Position numbers and translations under genes: made by a program. The notes below the pieces were generated by a model that was given only the letters and a program-made list of their open reading frames with translations, was not told where the DNA came from and did no database searches. 64,000 nucleotides of DNA from Streptomyces avermitilis MA-4680 = NBRC 14893 (lineage in GTDB: Bacteria; Actinomycetota; Actinomycetes; Streptomycetales; Streptomycetaceae). The stretch covers positions 1,178,001-1,242,000 of the forward strand of contig NC_003155.5 of NCBI RefSeq assembly GCF_000009765.2. Direction: 5' to 3'. The stretch's first letter is position 1. Each line of letters opens with the position of its first letter. Shown here piece after piece: positions 1-12,900 of the stretch.

Positions 1-3000
1 ACACGCCACCACCGCAGCCACACGCCCACCATCCAGACCAGACCCCATACCGGCCTCGTTGCCGGCATCGGCGTCAGCGCCGCTGTCGAGGTCGGTGTCC
101 AGGTCGAGGAGGACAAACCGGTCCGGATGCTCAGCCTGCGCCGACCGCACCAGCCCCCACACCGCCGCACCCACCACATCCACCGGGCCGTCCTCCGGGC
201 CGGCCACCACCGCACCCCGGGTCACCACCACCAGCCGCGAACCCGCAAACCGCTCCAGCCCCAGCCACCCCTGCACCACACCCAACACCCCACCAACAAC
301 CTCACCCACACCACCGCCACCGCCGCCATCGGCACCGGCATCCGGGCACCGCAACACCACCACCCCCGGCACAGGCCCACCACCGCTCTCACCCACGTCC
401 TCGTGCCACGCCCACGCCTGCCCACACACCGGCACAGGACCCACCTCAGCCCACTGCACCGCATACAGCGAACCCCGCCGCCCCGCCGAAACCGAGACAG
501 CACGCAACTGACCCATATCCACAGGCCGCAACTCAAGACGATCGACCGACGCCACCGGCACCCCGGTGTCGTCGGTGATGCGCACGCACACGGCCGCCCC
601 TGTCGCTCCAAGCGTCGACAGGCACGCGCGCACGGAGACTGCACCATGCGTACGGAACCGCAGACCGTTCCACACATGGGGCACGACGGGCGTCCCCGGA
701 CCCGCCACAGAAAGCAGGCCGGTGCCCTGAAGGGCAGCGTCGAGCAGGGCCGGGTGCAGACCGTACGCCGCCGCGTCTCCCGACACTTCTTCGGGAAGAC
801 GTGCCTCGACGAGGATGTCGTCGCCGTAGCGCCAGGCCGCGCGCAACCCTTGGAATGCCAGGCCATAAGCAAAGCCGGCGTCGGCCATTTGATCGTAAGC
901 CGTGTTCAGGTCGACAGGCGTAGCTCCAACGGGAGGCCAGGGTCCCGCAAGCAGCTCGTACGAGGCAGTGTCATCGTCCTTGGCAGGGCTCAGCACACCC
1001 GCGGCATGACGCGTCCACGCACTGGCCGACGCATCGGCTCCACCACTGCCGCCCTCACCGCGTGAGTGGATGGTCATCATGCGGCGACCCGACTCGTCCG
1101 GCGCCGCAATGGCAACCTGAAGGGTCACGTCTCCGACCTCAGGAATGACCAACGGTGTGTGGAGCGTCAGCTCGTCCACGTGGTCGCAACCCACACTTTC
1201 TCCGGCATGAAGGGCCAGTTCCGCGAAGGCCGTACCCGGCAGCAGCACGACACCGCCTACCGCATGGCCGGCGAGCCAGGGATGCGTGCGCAACGAGAGG
1301 CGCCCCGTCAGTAGGCAGCCGTCCCCTTCGGCCAGTTCCAATGTGGCGCCGAGTAGGGGGTGTTCGGTGGGGTCGAGTCCGGCTGCTGACACGTTGCCGG
1401 CACCGGGCTGTGTGCTTTCGAGCCAGTAGTGGTGGTGTTGGAAGGGGTAGGTGGGGAGGTCGAGGTGGGTGTGGGTGTGGGGTTGGTTGTGGTGGTGGGT
1501 GTAGTGGTGGGGGTGCCAGGTGGTGGTGGTTTTGGCGAGGTTGGTGAGGAGGTGGGTTTGGGGGTGGTGGTGGGGGTGGGTGAGGGTGAGGGTGGTGGTG
1601 GGGGTGTTGGGGAGGTTGTGGTGGGTGAGGGTGGTGAGGGTGTTGTCGGGTCCGAGTTCGATGTAGGTGGTGACGCCGTGTTGGTGGAGGGTTTGGGTGG
1701 TGGTGGCTATGTCGACGGTGTTGCGGGCTTGTTGGGTCCAGTAGTGGGGGGTGAGGAGTTGGTCGGGTGGGGTGTTGGCGGTGATGAGGGGGGTGTGGGG
1801 TGGGTGGTAGGTGAGGGTTTGGGTGTGCTGGTGGAGTTGGTTGAGGATGGGGTTGGTGTGGGGGGAGTGGAAGGCGTGGTTGGTGGGGAGGGTTTTGGTT
1901 TTGATGCCTTGTTGTTGGCAGAGGGTGGTGATGTGTTGGACGGTGTGGGGGGTGCCGCTGATGACGAGGGAGGTGGGGGTGTTGATGGCGGCGATGGCGA
2001 GGTCGTTTTCGTGGGCGGTGATGTGGTGGGTGATGTGGTGGGGGGTGGTGTGGAGGGTGGTCATGGTGCCGGGGGGCATGGTTTGCATGAGGGTGGCGCG
2101 TTGGGTGATGAGGGTGGTGGCGTCGGTGAGGGTGAGGATGCCGGCGAGGTGGGCGGCGGTGATTTCGCCGAGGGAGTGTCCGGCGTAGTAGTGGGGGGTG
2201 ATGTGGTAGCCGTCGGTGAGGAGGCGGTGGAGGGCGACCTGGAAGGCGAAGAGGGCGGGCTGGGCGTACGGGGTCTGCTGGAGCAGTGCGGCCGCTTCTT
2301 CGAGGGTGGTGGTGTCCTGGGTGTTGGGGTCCTGGGTGAGGAGGGGGAGGAGGGGGTGGTCGAGGTGGGGGTCGAGGTGGGTGCAGATGTCGTTGAGTGC
2401 GGCGGCGAAGACGGGGTGGGTGTGGTAGAGGCCGTGGGCCATGCCGGGGCGTTGGGTGCCCTGTCCGGAGCAGATGAATGCGGTCTTTCCTGCGGCCTCC
2501 CCGGTCCCGGTCCCGCCTGGGGCGCTGCTGTGGATGACGGCGGGGTGGGGTTCGCCTGCGGCGAGTGCCTGGAGTGCTTGCAGGAAGGTGTCGCGGTCGG
2601 CGGCGATGAGGGTGGCGCGGTGGTCGAACACGGCGCGGGCGTGGGCGAGGGTGTATCCGACGTCGGCGAGGTCGAGGCCGGGGTGGTCGGTGAGGTGGGC
2701 GTGCAGGGCCTGGGCCTGGGCGCGCAGGGCCGGCTGCGACTTGGCCGACACCAGCCACGGCCACACCCCTGGACTGCCGGCAGCAGCCTCCTCGCCACTA
2801 CCGGCATCCTCGCCGGCGGGTGGTCCCCCCGGAACGTCGTCGGCGGGTGTGTCTGACGGGATGTTGTGGGCGGGTGCTTCTTCGAGGATGACGTGGGCGT
2901 TGGTGCCGCTGACGCCGAATGATGACACTCCTGCCCGCCGTAGCCGCCCCTCCCCGCCGGGCCAGGGCACCGTCTCCGTCAGCAGCTGCACCGCACCCGC

Positions 3001-6000
3001 GGACCAGTCCACATGCGGCGACGGCTCATCCACATGCAACGTCCGCGGCAGCAGACCATTCCGCAGCGCCATCACCATCTTGATCACCCCGGCGACGCCC
3101 GCGGCAGCCTGTGTGTGACCGACATTGGACTTGACCGAGCCCAGCCACAGCGGCCCCTCGCCGGCACGGTCCTGCCCGTAGGTCGCAAGGAGGGCCTGGG
3201 CCTCGATCGGGTCGCCCAAAGTGGTGCCGGTGCCGTGGGCCTCCACCGCATCGACATCACCGGCCGACAAGCCGGCGTTGGCGAGGGCCTGGCGGATGAC
3301 ACGCTGCTGGGAGGGCCCGTTGGGCGCGGTCAGCCCGTTGCTCGCACCGTCCTGGTTGACCGCACTGCCACGCACCACGGCCAGGACACGGTGACCGTTG
3401 CGACGGGCGTCGGAGAGCCGCTCCACCAGCAGCATCCCCACACCCTCACCCCAGCCGGTCCCGTCCGCCGCCGCCGAGAACGCCTTGCAATGCCCGTCCG
3501 CGGCCAGACCCCGCTGCCGCGAAAACTCCACGAAGGCACCCGGAGACGACATCACCGTCACACCCCCGGCAAGCGCCATCGAGCACTCACCCGCACGCAA
3601 CGCCTGACAGGCCAGATGTAAAGCCACCAACGACGAGGAACAAGCCGTGTCCACCGACACCGCAGGACCCTCAAAACCAAACGTGTACGAGATACGACCG
3701 GAGGCCACACTCCCGGATGTGCCGGTCAGGACATAGCCCTCGGTGTCGGCTGCGGCGTTTTCGTGCAGCCTGGGTCCATAGGCCTGCGGAATGAGGCCCG
3801 CGAACACGCCTGTCTGGCTCCCGCGTACGGTCGTAGGGTCAATACCTGCCTGCTCCATGGCCTCCCATGAGGCCTCCAGCAGCAATCGCTGCTGCGGGTC
3901 CATCGCCAGTGCCTCACGCGGACTGATCCCGAAGAAGCCGGCGTCGAACTCCCCCGCGTCGTAGAGGAAACTCCCACAGCGGGTGTACGAGGTGCCCGGC
4001 CGACCCGGTTCCGGATCGAACAGTGCTTCCAGGTCCCACCCACGGTCCGTCGGAAACTCGCCGACCGTGTCCCTCCCCGATGCGAGCAGTTCCCACAGCT
4101 CCTCGGCTGAGGTGACGCCTCCGGGATAGCGGCACGCCATGCCAATGATCGCGACGGGCTCGTCCTGGTCTGCAGGCACAGCCGCAGCACGGGGAGCTGG
4201 GATGGAGGCAGTGCTGTCCGAGCCCAGAAGTTGTGTGTGGAGGTGGTGGGTGAGGGTGGTGGGGTTGGGGTGGTCGAAGGCGAGGGTGGTGGGGAGGCGG
4301 AGTCCGGTGGTGCGGGAGAGCCGGTTGCGTAGTTCGACGGCGGTGAGGGAGTCGAAGCCGAGGTCGCGGAACGCGCGGTCGGGGGGGATGGTGTCGGGGG
4401 TGGTGTGGCCGAGGACGGTGGCGATGTGGGAGCGGACCAGGGCGAGGAGGGTGGTGTGCTGTTGTTCGTGTGTCTGGCCGGCCAGCCGGGCATGCAGCTG
4501 GGCGCCGTTGTCCGCACCACCGGTAGTGGTGGTGCGGGTGGTGCGGCGGCGGGTGGCGGGCAGGAGGTCCTGCAGCAGGGGCGGCAGGGGCGGGGCGGGA
4601 CGCAGGTCGGCGGGCAGCAGGACCGGCCGGTCCAGAGCCAGGGCCGCATCGAAGAGAGCCAGTGCGTCCGGGGTCGACATGGGATGCAGACCGGAACGGA
4701 TGATGCGCCGGTGGTCGGTGCCGGCCAGGTGCCCGGTCATCCCGCTGGCCTCTTCCCACAGCCCCCACGCCAGCGACACCCCCGGCAGACCCGCCGCCCG
4801 CCGCCGGTACGCCAGCGCGTCCAGAGCGGCATTGGCCGCGGCGTAGTTGCCCTGCCCGGCCGACCCCAGGATCCCCGCGGCCGAGGAGAACAGCACGAAC
4901 GCCGACAGCTCCATACCCCGCGTCAGCTCATCCAGCAAAAGAGCGGCATCCACCTTGGCCGCGAACACCGTGCCCAGCCGCTCGGGCGTGAGAGAGGCGA
5001 TCGTCGCATCGTCCAGCACACCAGCCGCATGCACGACACCCGTCAGCGGACACCCGGCAGGAACACCCTCCAGCAGCCGGACCACCTCCCGCCGCTCCCC
5101 CACATCACACGCAACAATCCGCACCTCCGCCCCCAACGCGGCCAGCTCCGCCCGCAAACCCTCCGCACCCGGAGCATCCGGACCACGCCGGCTCACCAAC
5201 AGCAGATCCCGCACCCCACACACACCAGCCAGATGCCGCGCCACCGCCGCACCCAGCACACCCGTCCCACCCGTCACCAACACCGACCCACCCGACAACC
5301 ACGGCAACACCTCCCGACCAGCAACATCACCGGACCGCTGAGCAGGTACATCAACGGACGACTCAAGTCGCGTCAGGCGTGCGGCCAGCACCCGCTCACC
5401 ACGCACCGCCAACTGCGGCTCACCACACGCCACCACCGCCGCCACATGCCCACCATCCACGCCCCAACCAGCACCAGCACCAGCACCAGCACCGGTGTCG
5501 AGGTCGGTGCCGGTGTCGGTGTCGGTGTCGAGGTCGAGGAGGACAAACCGGTCCGGATGCTCAGCCTGCGCCGACCGCACCAGCCCCCACACCGCCGCAC
5601 CCACCACATCCACCGGGCCGTCTTCTTGGCCGGCCACCACCGCACCCCGGGTCACCACCACCAGCCGCGAACCCGCAAACCGCTCCAGCCCCAGCCACCC
5701 CTGCACCACACCCAACACCCCACCAACAACCTCACCCACACCACCGCCACCGCCGCCACCGGCACCGGCATCCGGGCACCGCAACACCACCACCCCCGGC
5801 ACAGGCCCACCACCGCTCTCACCCACGTCCTCGTGCCACGCCCACGCCTGCCCACACACCGGCACAGGACCCACCTCAGCCCACTGCACCGCATACAGCG
5901 AACCCCGCCGCCCCGCCGAAACCGAGACAGCACGCAACTGACCCATATCCACAGGCCGCAACTCAAGACGATCGACCGACGCCACCGGCACACCCGCCTC

Positions 6001-9000
6001 ATCCCCGACCACGACCGACACCGCCTCACGCCCGCCGCCCCGCCCTACAGCCCACACACGCACCCGCACACCGGTCACACCCGCCCGGTGAAGCGACACA
6101 CCACCCCACACAGCCGGCACCCGAACACCCTCCCCGAACCCCGCCCCCTCCCCAAACCCCGTCCCACCCGGAAGCAACACCGACAACGGCTGGACCACAC
6201 CATCCAGCAACGCCGGATGCAGCCCAAAACCAGCCGCATCACCCCACGCCTCCTCCGGCAGACACACCTCAGCCAGCAAATCCCCCCCATCACGCCACAC
6301 CGCACGCAGCCCCGAAAACACCGGCCCCAAAACACAACCAGCCCCAGCCAAACGGTCACGGACACCATCGACATCCACCGCCACCGCACCCCGCGGCGGC
6401 CACACCCCCGCCAGACCATCCACCACCACACCACCACCAGCAGCAGCCTCAACCAGCACCCCCGAGGCATGACACGTCCACACCCCACCCGACGCACCAC
6501 CCCCACCACAAGCACTCCCACCCCGCGCATACACACTCACCAAACGCCGCCCCTCCCCATCCGCAGCCGCAACCCCAACCTGCACACTCACACCCCCACC
6601 CACAGGAACCACCAGCGGCGCATGCACAGTGAGTTGCTCGATTCGGGTGCAGCCCACGCGTTCGCCAACCTGGACCGCCAGCTCCACGAACGCCGACCCC
6701 GACAGCAGGACCGCACCCCCCACCTCGTAATCGCCCAGCCACGGATGCGAGCGCAAGGACAGGCGACCCGTCAGTAGGCAGCCGTCCGTGTCTGCGAGTT
6801 GGACTGTTGCCGCGAGCAGAGGGTGTTCGGCCGGCTCCAAGCCAGCAGCGGCGACGTCACCTGCTCCCGTGGGAGCGTCGAGCCAGTAGTGCTGGCGTTG
6901 GAAGGGATAAGTGGGGAGGTCGAGGTGGTGGTTGTGGGGGTGGGTGTGGTGGTGGGTGTAGTGGTGGTGCCAGGTGGTGGGTGTGCCGATGCCGGTGGTG
7001 TGGGTGTGGGCGAGGGCGGTGAGGAAGCGGCGGGTGTCGTTGTCGCCGCGGCGGAGGCTGCCGATCGCGGTGACGTCTTCGGCGGTGTCTTCGGTGGTGT
7101 CTTCGATGGCGGGGACGAGGGTGGGGTGGGGGCTGACTTCGACGAAGACGCGGTGTCCGTCATCCGCCAGGGCCTGGACGGCATCGCTGAAACGGACAGG
7201 CTGGTGCAGGTTGCGGTACCAGTAGGCGGCGTCCAGGGTTGTGGTGTCCAGCCAGGTGCCCTCCACCGTGGAGAAGAACGGCACGCCGGACGGCTGCGGG
7301 CTGATGTCCCCCAGCAGCTCCAGCAACTCCTCCCGCAGGGGCTGCACATGGGGGCAGTGCGAGGCATAGTCGACCGGGATCCGCCGGGCCCGCACCCCGG
7401 TGCCGGCACAGTACGCCAGCACCTCGTCCACCGCCTCGGCATCCCCCGAGACGGCGGTGGAGCGGGGGCCGTTGACCGCCGCCACCCACAACCGCCCCGC
7501 CCACCGCTCACCAATGAGCTGCTCCACCTCCTGGGCAGGCAGCGGCACTGAGGCCATGCCGCCCCGGCCCCGCACAGCGGCCAGCGCCCGGCTGCGCAGC
7601 GCAACAGTCTTCGCCGCGTCCTTCAGGCTCAGCGCCCCACACACATGCGCGGCCGCGATCTCGCCCTGGGAATGGCCAAGGACCGCGTCGGGTTCGATAC
7701 CGTAGGAACGCCACAGAGCAGCCAAAGACACCATGACGCTGAACAGCACAGGCTGGACCACATCGGCCCGCTCCCACACCGCATCCCCCGCGTCCCGGCG
7801 CAGGATGTCCACCACAGACCAGTCCACCCACGGCGCCAGAGCCTCCTCGCACGCCTGCATCCGCCGGGCGAACACCGGAGAGGAGGCGAGCAGACGCACA
7901 CCCATCCCGGCCCACTGCCCACCCTGTCCGGGAAACACGAAGACGACACCGCCCCGGTCACCACCCGGCGCATGACCCGTGGTCACCCGCCGATCCGGCT
8001 CACCCGCCGCCAGCGCCCCCAACCCTTGCACCAGCTCCTCACGGTCCGCGGCCAGGACGACCGCACGATGCTCCAGCACAGCCCGCCCACAGGCCAGACC
8101 CGCACCCACATCGGCAAGCGAAACGTCCGGCCGGACTGCCACGTACTGACGCAACGCCTCCGCCTGCGCCCGCAACCCAGCCTCAGACCTAGCCGACACC
8201 GGCACAGGAACCGGCACCGGCACCGGCACCGGCACCGACTCAGCCACCGGCGCAGACACAGCCACTGGAGCGGCCACCGACTCAGCCACCGAAATGGCAA
8301 GACCCGGAGCACCCTCCAACACCCCACCCCCGGCAACACAGCCCCCCGCCGCCGGCGCCTCCTCCAAAATCACATGCGCATTCGTGCCACTGACCCCGAA
8401 CGACGACACTCCCGCCCGCCGCAACCGCCCTGCCGCGTCCCCCGGCCACGGCACCGCCTCCGTCAGCAGCCGCACCGCCCCCGCGGACCAGTCCACCTGC
8501 GGCGACGGCTCATCCACATGCAACGTCCGCGGCAACACCCCCTCCCGCAACGCCATCACCATCTTGATGACCCCACCCACACCCGCGGCAGCCTGCGCAT
8601 GGCCGATGTTCGACTTCACCGATCCCAGCCACAGCGGCCTGTTACCGGCCCGCTGCCCGTACGTGGCGAGCAACGCCTGCGCCTCGATCGGATCACCCAG
8701 CGTCGTGCCCGTCCCATGCCCCTCCACCACATCCACATCCGCCACGGACAACCCCGCGTTCGCCAACGCCTGCCGGATCACCCGCTCCTGAGCCGGACCA
8801 TTCGGCGCCGTCAACCCATTCGACGCACCGTCCTGATTGACCGCACTGCCGCGCAGCACCGCCAGCACCCGATGCCCCAGCCGCACCGCATCCGACAACC
8901 GCTCCACCAACAGCATCCCGACGCCCTCGCCCATGCCGGTGCCGTCGGCTCCACCCGCGAAGGACTTGCAGCGGCCGTCCACCGACAGTCCGCGCTGGCG

Positions 9001-9750
9001 TGAGAACTCGACGAAGAGGTGCGGGGTCGACATCACCGTCACACCGCCGGCCAGCGCGAGCGTGCACTCACCCGACCGCAGCGACTGGCACGCCAGATGC
9101 AGCGCCACCAACGACGACGAACATGCCGTGTCCACCGAGACGGCAGGGCCCTCGAGACCGAGCGTGTAGGCGACGCGGCCCGACGCGACGGCGCCGCCGC
9201 TACCGTTGCCGATGTAGCCCTCGAATCCCTCGGGGATGGTACCCAGGCGGGATCCGTAGTCGTGGTACATCACCCCGGCGAAGACACCCGTACGGGAGCC
9301 ACGCATCGACAGCGGATCGATACCCGCCCGCTCGAACGCCTCCCACGACGTCTCCAGCAACAACCGCTGCTGCGGATCCATCGCCAACGCCTCACGCGGA
9401 CTGATCCCGAAGAAGTCCGCATCGAACTCCCCCGCCTCATACAAAAACCCGCCATACCGCGCGTACGACGTCCCCGACCGGTCAGGGTCCGAATCAAACA
9501 ACCCCTCCAGATCCCACCCCCGACCGGCCGGAAATTCACCAATCGCATCCCCACCCGACGCAACCAGCTCCCACAACTCCTCCGGCGAACACACCCCACC
9601 CGGAAAACGACACGCCATCCCCACAATCGCAATCGGCTCGCTGGACGCCTCCATGGCGGCTGCCAGTTGCTCATTACGTGCCCGCAGGGTCTGGTTCGCC
9701 TTCAGAGACGCCCTAAGCGCGTCGACGAGCTTTTCGCTGGACGTGTCCAT
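1..9750 (-). CDS. aveA3: Modular type I polyketide synthase, avermectin AVES3 type (modules 7 and 8 visible; 3' end outside window)
   Basis: The reading frame is open from ATG at 9750 to the window edge (3250 codons). The ATG follows a GGGAG ribosome-binding site. Residues 1-36 form a charged docking coil. Module 7: KS 38-464, AT 602-900 with YASH at 795-798 (methylmalonyl type), DH about 975-1260, KR about 1489-1665, ACP around 1800 (GFDSL). Module 8: KS 1863-2290, AT 2420-2710 with HAFH at 2625-2628 (malonyl type), DH about 2797-3050 with intact His2829, and the start of a KR that leaves the window. The module 7 DH is dead: the HxxxGxxxxP motif has Tyr1008 for His and Ser1017 for Pro. There is no ER in either module. 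This matches avermectin C11-C14 chemistry (C13 oxygen kept, C10=C11 alkene made). It is transcribed after aveA4 but acts before it. Very high internal similarity between modules. The match to aveA3 is inferred from family and architecture. Confidence 0.93.
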   Translation of the reverse strand, partial: MDTSSEKLVDALRASLKANQTLRARNEQLAAAMEASSEPIAIVGMACRFPGGVCSPEELWELVASGGDAIGEFPAGRGWDLEGLFDSDPDRSGTSYARYGGFLYEAGEFDADFFGISPREALAMDPQQRLLLETSWEAFERAGIDPLSMRGSRTGVFAGVMYHDYGSRLGTIPEGFEGYIGNGSGGAVASGRVAYTLGLEGPAVSVDTACSSSLVALHLACQSLRSGECTLALAGGVTVMSTPHLFVEFSRQRGLSVDGRCKSFAGGADGTGMGEGVGMLLVERLSDAVRLGHRVLAVLRGSAVNQDGASNGLTAPNGPAQERVIRQALANAGLSVADVDVVEGHGTGTTLGDPIEAQALLATYGQRAGNRPLWLGSVKSNIGHAQAAAGVGGVIKMVMALREGVLPRTLHVDEPSPQVDWSAGAVRLLTEAVPWPGDAAGRLRRAGVSSFGVSGTNAHVILEEAPAAGGCVAGGGVLEGAPGLAISVAESVAAPVAVSAPVAESVPVPVPVPVPVPVSARSEAGLRAQAEALRQYVAVRPDVSLADVGAGLACGRAVLEHRAVVLAADREELVQGLGALAAGEPDRRVTTGHAPGGDRGGVVFVFPGQGGQWAGMGVRLLASSPVFARRMQACEEALAPWVDWSVVDILRRDAGDAVWERADVVQPVLFSVMVSLAALWRSYGIEPDAVLGHSQGEIAAAHVCGALSLKDAAKTVALRSRALAAVRGRGGMASVPLPAQEVEQLIGERWAGRLWVAAVNGPRSTAVSGDAEAVDEVLAYCAGTGVRARRIPVDYASHCPHVQPLREELLELLGDISPQPSGVPFFSTVEGTWLDTTTLDAAYWYRNLHQPVRFSDAVQALADDGHRVFVEVSPHPTLVPAIEDTTEDTAEDVTAIGSLRRGDNDTRRFLTALAHTHTTGIGTPTTWHHHYTHHHTHPHNHHLDLPTYPFQRQHYWLDAPTGAGDVAAAGLEPAEHPLLAATVQLADTDGCLLTGRLSLRSHPWLGDYEVGGAVLLSGSAFVELAVQVGERVGCTRIEQLTVHAPLVVPVGGGVSVQVGVAAADGEGRRLVSVYARGGSACGGGGASGGVWTCHASGVLVEAAAGGGVVVDGLAGVWPPRGAVAVDVDGVRDRLAGAGCVLGPVFSGLRAVWRDGGDLLAEVCLPEEAWGDAAGFGLHPALLDGVVQPLSVLLPGGTGFGEGAGFGEGVRVPAVWGGVSLHRAGVTGVRVRVWAVGRGGGREAVSVVVGDEAGVPVASVDRLELRPVDMGQLRAVSVSAGRRGSLYAVQWAEVGPVPVCGQAWAWHEDVGESGGGPVPGVVVLRCPDAGAGGGGGGGVGEVVGGVLGVVQGWLGLERFAGSRLVVVTRGAVVAGQEDGPVDVVGAAVWGLVRSAQAEHPDRFVLLDLDTDTDTGTDLDTGAGAGAGAGWGVDGGHVAAVVACGEPQLAVRGERVLAARLTRLESSVDVPAQRSGDVAGREVLPWLSGGSVLVTGGTGVLGAAVARHLAGVCGVRDLLLVSRRGPDAPGAEGLRAELAALGAEVRIVACDVGERREVVRLLEGVPAGCPLTGVVHAAGVLDDATIASLTPERLGTVFAAKVDAALLLDELTRGMELSAFVLFSSAAGILGSAGQGNYAAANAALDALAYRRRAAGLPGVSLAWGLWEEASGMTGHLAGTDHRRIIRSGLHPMSTPDALALFDAALALDRPVLLPADLRPAPPLPPLLQDLLPATRRRTTRTTTTGGADNGAQLHARLAGQTHEQQHTTLLALVRSHIATVLGHTTPDTIPPDRAFRDLGFDSLTAVELRNRLSRTTGLRLPTTLAFDHPNPTTLTHHLHTQLLGSDSTASIPAPRAAAVPADQDEPVAIIGMACRYPGGVTSAEELWELLASGRDTVGEFPTDRGWDLEALFDPEPGRPGTSYTRCGSFLYDAGEFDAGFFGISPREALAMDPQQRLLLEASWEAMEQAGIDPTTVRGSQTGVFAGLIPQAYGPRLHENAAADTEGYVLTGTSGSVASGRISYTFGFEGPAVSVDTACSSSLVALHLACQALRAGECSMALAGGVTVMSSPGAFVEFSRQRGLAADGHCKAFSAAADGTGWGEGVGMLLVERLSDARRNGHRVLAVVRGSAVNQDGASNGLTAPNGPSQQRVIRQALANAGLSAGDVDAVEAHGTGTTLGDPIEAQALLATYGQDRAGEGPLWLGSVKSNVGHTQAAAGVAGVIKMVMALRNGLLPRTLHVDEPSPHVDWSAGAVQLLTETVPWPGGEGRLRRAGVSSFGVSGTNAHVILEEAPAHNIPSDTPADDVPGGPPAGEDAGSGEEAAAGSPGVWPWLVSAKSQPALRAQAQALHAHLTDHPGLDLADVGYTLAHARAVFDHRATLIAADRDTFLQALQALAAGEPHPAVIHSSAPGGTGTGEAAGKTAFICSGQGTQRPGMAHGLYHTHPVFAAALNDICTHLDPHLDHPLLPLLTQDPNTQDTTTLEEAAALLQQTPYAQPALFAFQVALHRLLTDGYHITPHYYAGHSLGEITAAHLAGILTLTDATTLITQRATLMQTMPPGTMTTLHTTPHHITHHITAHENDLAIAAINTPTSLVISGTPHTVQHITTLCQQQGIKTKTLPTNHAFHSPHTNPILNQLHQHTQTLTYHPPHTPLITANTPPDQLLTPHYWTQQARNTVDIATTTQTLHQHGVTTYIELGPDNTLTTLTHHNLPNTPTTTLTLTHPHHHPQTHLLTNLAKTTTTWHPHHYTHHHNQPHTHTHLDLPTYPFQHHHYWLESTQPGAGNVSAAGLDPTEHPLLGATLELAEGDGCLLTGRLSLRTHPWLAGHAVGGVVLLPGTAFAELALHAGESVGCDHVDELTLHTPLVIPEVGDVTLQVAIAAPDESGRRMMTIHSRGEGGSGGADASASAWTRHAAGVLSPAKDDDTASYELLAGPWPPVGATPVDLNTAYDQMADAGFAYGLAFQGLRAAWRYGDDILVEARLPEEVSGDAAAYGLHPALLDAALQGTGLLSVAGPGTPVVPHVWNGLRFRTHGAVSVRACLSTLGATGAAVCVRITDDTGVPVASVDRLELRPVDMGQLRAVSVSAGRRGSLYAVQWAEVGPVPVCGQAWAWHEDVGESGGGPVPGVVVLRCPDAGADGGGGGGVGEVVGGVLGVVQGWLGLERFAGSRLVVVTRGAVVAGPEDGPVDVVGAAVWGLVRSAQAEHPDRFVLLDLDTDLDSGADADAGNEAGMGSGLDGGRVAAVVAC
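86..566. repeat. Near-identical direct repeat, copy 1 (copy 2 at about 5516-5996)
   Basis: About 480 bp inside aveA3 are repeated with an offset of exactly 5430 bp and only scattered mismatches (for example around 210 versus 5640 and at 330 versus 5760). The copies encode the DH-KR linker and N-terminal structural subdomain of the KR in modules 8 and 7. Flanking sequence diverges sharply at both ends, which looks like gene conversion or recent duplication between modules. Confidence 0.85.
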
Positions 9751-9927
9751 CACTGTCTCCCAAATTCAAGAAGTCTCAGAAAGGCCCGTATGGCCGTAAG
9801 GGGGAAAGCACTGATCGATGCCGGAGCCGACCGGATACCACCGACTGGCCGACTGGCCGACCGGCCGACCGGGCTGTGCCCGACCCGCCGATCAGGGCCG
9901 CGATCAGGACCGCGATCAGAGGCGCGA
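9751..9927. repeat. aveA4-aveA3 intergenic spacer with short tandem repeats
   Basis: The 177-bp gap between the aveA4 stop and the aveA3 start holds no gene. Next to the aveA4 stop codon (about 9889-9930) the unit GCGATCAG recurs at least three times. Beside it (about 9840-9872) a GGCCGACT/GGCCGACC unit is repeated three to four times. The repeats would lie in the 3' end and spacer of the shared transcript. No clear promoter is seen, so aveA3 is probably co-transcribed with aveA4 and uses its own ribosome-binding site just upstream of 9750. Confidence 0.6.
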
Positions 9928-12900
9928 TCAGCGCCGCACTGATGCGATTTCTGTCAGCCATTCGTCGACATGCCGAGCAGTCGAATCCGCAAACTGTTCC
10001 AGCATCGTGAAGTGATTCCCCTGGATGTCCAGAACGGTGTGCGGAACTCCCCACGGCGGCGGCATCTGTTCTCCGTCCCGGCCGCGCAGGAAGAGGGCGG
10101 GTGTGGTGATGTCCGGAGGACTCCAGCCGGAGAAGATGCGGAAGTATCCGCCCATGGCGACCAGGCGTGTGTAGTCCACGTCCACAAACTGCGTGACGCG
10201 GTCGAAGATTTCACTTGTCAGCGCGGACGCGACAGGTGCGATGCCGTCGTCCGGGAGATAGGCGTCCATGGTCACCACCGCTTCCGGACGGACGCCTAGA
10301 CGCTCCAGATGACTCGTCACCGCGTAGACGAACCATCCGCCCGCGGAATGCCCGGCGAGCGCAAAAGGCGCGCCGTCGGTGAACCGGACGATCGCGTCGG
10401 CGAACATGCGGGTCACCGCGCCGATTCCGGACGGCAGGGGTTCGCCCTCCAGGAACCCTGGCGCAGGAACGTACCAGACGTCTCGGTGTCCGTTCAGTCC
10501 CGCCGCGAAACGTGAGTACTGGTACACGCTCGACACGGCGGCGACGGTGGGCAGGCAGATGAGGGCGGGCCGTGTTTCGCCCCGGGCGAGTGCTTCACCT
10601 TGGGCGCGCGCTTCACCCTGGGCGAGCCGGACGAACGTCGGCTCCGGGATGTCCGAGGGGTCCGTGAAGGCGGGCCGGAAGAAGGAGGCCGCCGAGAGCA
10701 GGGCCATGGACTCCTCGATGCGGCGGGTGTCGTGTCCGATCCAGAACAGGGATTCGACGGTTTCGGTGGAGGTGCCGCCCCTGGTCTGCTGCTTCTCGCT
10801 CCCCGTACTGCGCTGCTGTCCGGTCTCGGCACTCCCTGCGCTCCCGGCCCCGGCTGCCGCGGCGGCAGGGGCCGGCTCGTCCGGCGTGCCCGCCTCGGCC
10901 GTCAGGCGGGTCGCGAGGTGATCGGCGAGTGCCGCGGGGCTGGGCTGGTCGAAGATGAGCGTTGCCGGGAGGCGCAGGCCGGTGACGGCGTTGATCCGGT
11001 TGCGGAGTTCGACGGCGGTCAGCGAGTCGAAGCCGAGGTCGCGGAACTCGGTGTCGGCCGGGACCAGATCGTCCGGGAGTGCGCCGTCCGCGGCTGTGAC
11101 GGCGCTGGTGGGGTGGCCGAGGACGGCGGCGGCATGGGTCCGTACGAGTTCCAGGAGGAGACCGGTGCGCTGCGCGGGGATGGTGAGTCCGGCCAGGCGC
11201 TCGCGCAGCGTGGCGGGGGTGTCGGTCGCGATGCCGTGGTCGGCGGACCGCCGGGCCGGGATGCGGATCAGCCCGTGCAGGATGCGCGGCAGGGCGCCGG
11301 CCGTGGCCTGTGCGTGGAGGGTGGCCGCGTCGAGCCGGGTGGCGAGGAGCAGCCCGTCACCGAAAGGGCCGAGGCGATCCGCTGTGTCGAGGAGCGCGAG
11401 TCCCTGTGCGTTGGACAGGGGGAGCAGGCCGCCGCGGGCCATGCGCGCGAAGTCGGTGCCGGCGAGGTTGCGGGTCATGCCGTCGGCCTCGCCCCAAAGG
11501 CCCCAGGCGAGCGACCGGCCCGGCAGTGCCTGGGTGTGGCGGTGCTGCATCAGGGCGTCCAGAAAGGCGTTCGCCGCGGTGTAGTTGCCCTGTCCGGGAC
11601 TGCCGAAGGAGGCGGCGGCCGAGGAGAAGACGGTGAAGGTGGTGAGGCCGGCGTCGCGGGTCAGGTCGTGCAGGTGCGCGGCGCCGAACGCCTTCGCGTG
11701 CAGGACGGCCTCCATGCGCTCCGGAGTGAGCGAGGTGAGGATGCCGTCGTCGACCACACCGGCCGTGTGGATCACGGCTTTCAGGGGGTGCTGCGCGGGC
11801 ACTTGGTCGAGGAGCGCGGCGACGGCCGCCCGGTCCCCGATGTCGCAGGCCGCGACCGTGGCCTCGGCGCCGAGGCCGGCGAGTTCGGCGACCAGGTCGG
11901 CGGCGCCGTCCGCGGCCGTGCCGCGGCGGGTGGCCAGCAGCAGGTGCCGTACCCCGTGGGCCGTGGCGAGATGACGGGCGACGAGCCGGCCGAGGACGCC
12001 GGTACCGCCCGTGATGAGGACCGTGGCCTCCGGGTCCCAGTCGGCGTCGGTGGTGCTCGGCTGTGGCTGCCGGACGGGCACTCGTGTCATCCGCGGGATG
12101 CGGACGGCACCATTTCGCAGGGCGATCTGCGGTTCCCCGGCCAGCAGGGGAAGGGCGTTGCGGGAGGCGTCGGTGTCGTCGGTGTCGGCCAGCAGGAACC
12201 GGTCGGGGTTCTCGGTCTGCACGGAGCGGACCAGTCCCCAGACGGCGGCGTGTGCGAGGTCGGACACGGGCTCGTCGGGGGTCGCGGTGACCGAGCCGTG
12301 CGTGAGGAGGGCCAGGCGGCAGGCCGCGAGCCGTTCGTCGGCGACCCATTCCTGGAGCAGGGCGAGGACGCGGGTGGTGGCTTGCCGGGTGGCGTCGGCG
12401 AGGGCGGTGGAGTCGGCCGGGGCCGAGCCGGCCGGGGCGGAATCGGTGAGGGCGGAATCGGTGAGGGCGGAATCGGTGGGGGCGGATGCGCCGTCCGGCT
12501 CGCACGAGATGACGACCATGCCCGGTGCCGGGGCGCCGGCCGCCAGGGCTTCTGCGAGAGCCGCCGGGTCCGGGTAGGCCTGCCAGGAGGCGCCGTTGCG
12601 CTCCAGGACGGCGGCCGTCCGCCGGGCACCGGGGCCGATTAGGGCCCAGTCGGCTGTCCGTGCCGGTGTGGTGGGGAGGTGCAGCGGCCGCCATTCGATG
12701 CGGAAGAGGTGGTCGTGGTAGCCGGTGCGCGCGGCCTGGAGCTGCTCGGCGGAGACGGGCCGGAAGGCGAGGGACCCCGCGGAGATGACGATGCGTCCCG
12801 ATGCGTCGGTGGCCAGCAGTCCGACCGCGTCCTCGTCCGTGCGGACGGTGAGACGGACGTGCAGGGTGGAGGCGCCGGAGGCGGCGACCGTGACGCCGGT

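Noticed and set aside
1429-2856. 475-codon Gly/Val-rich plus-strand frame
   Set aside because: Produced by the GT-rich strand opposite the AC-rich AT domain; no domain and no ribosome-binding site.
4405-6777. 790-codon plus-strand open frame opposite aveA3
   Set aside because: Arg/His/Pro/Gln-rich nonsense, no start signal and no family similarity; it is the antisense shadow of the high-GC PKS gene.
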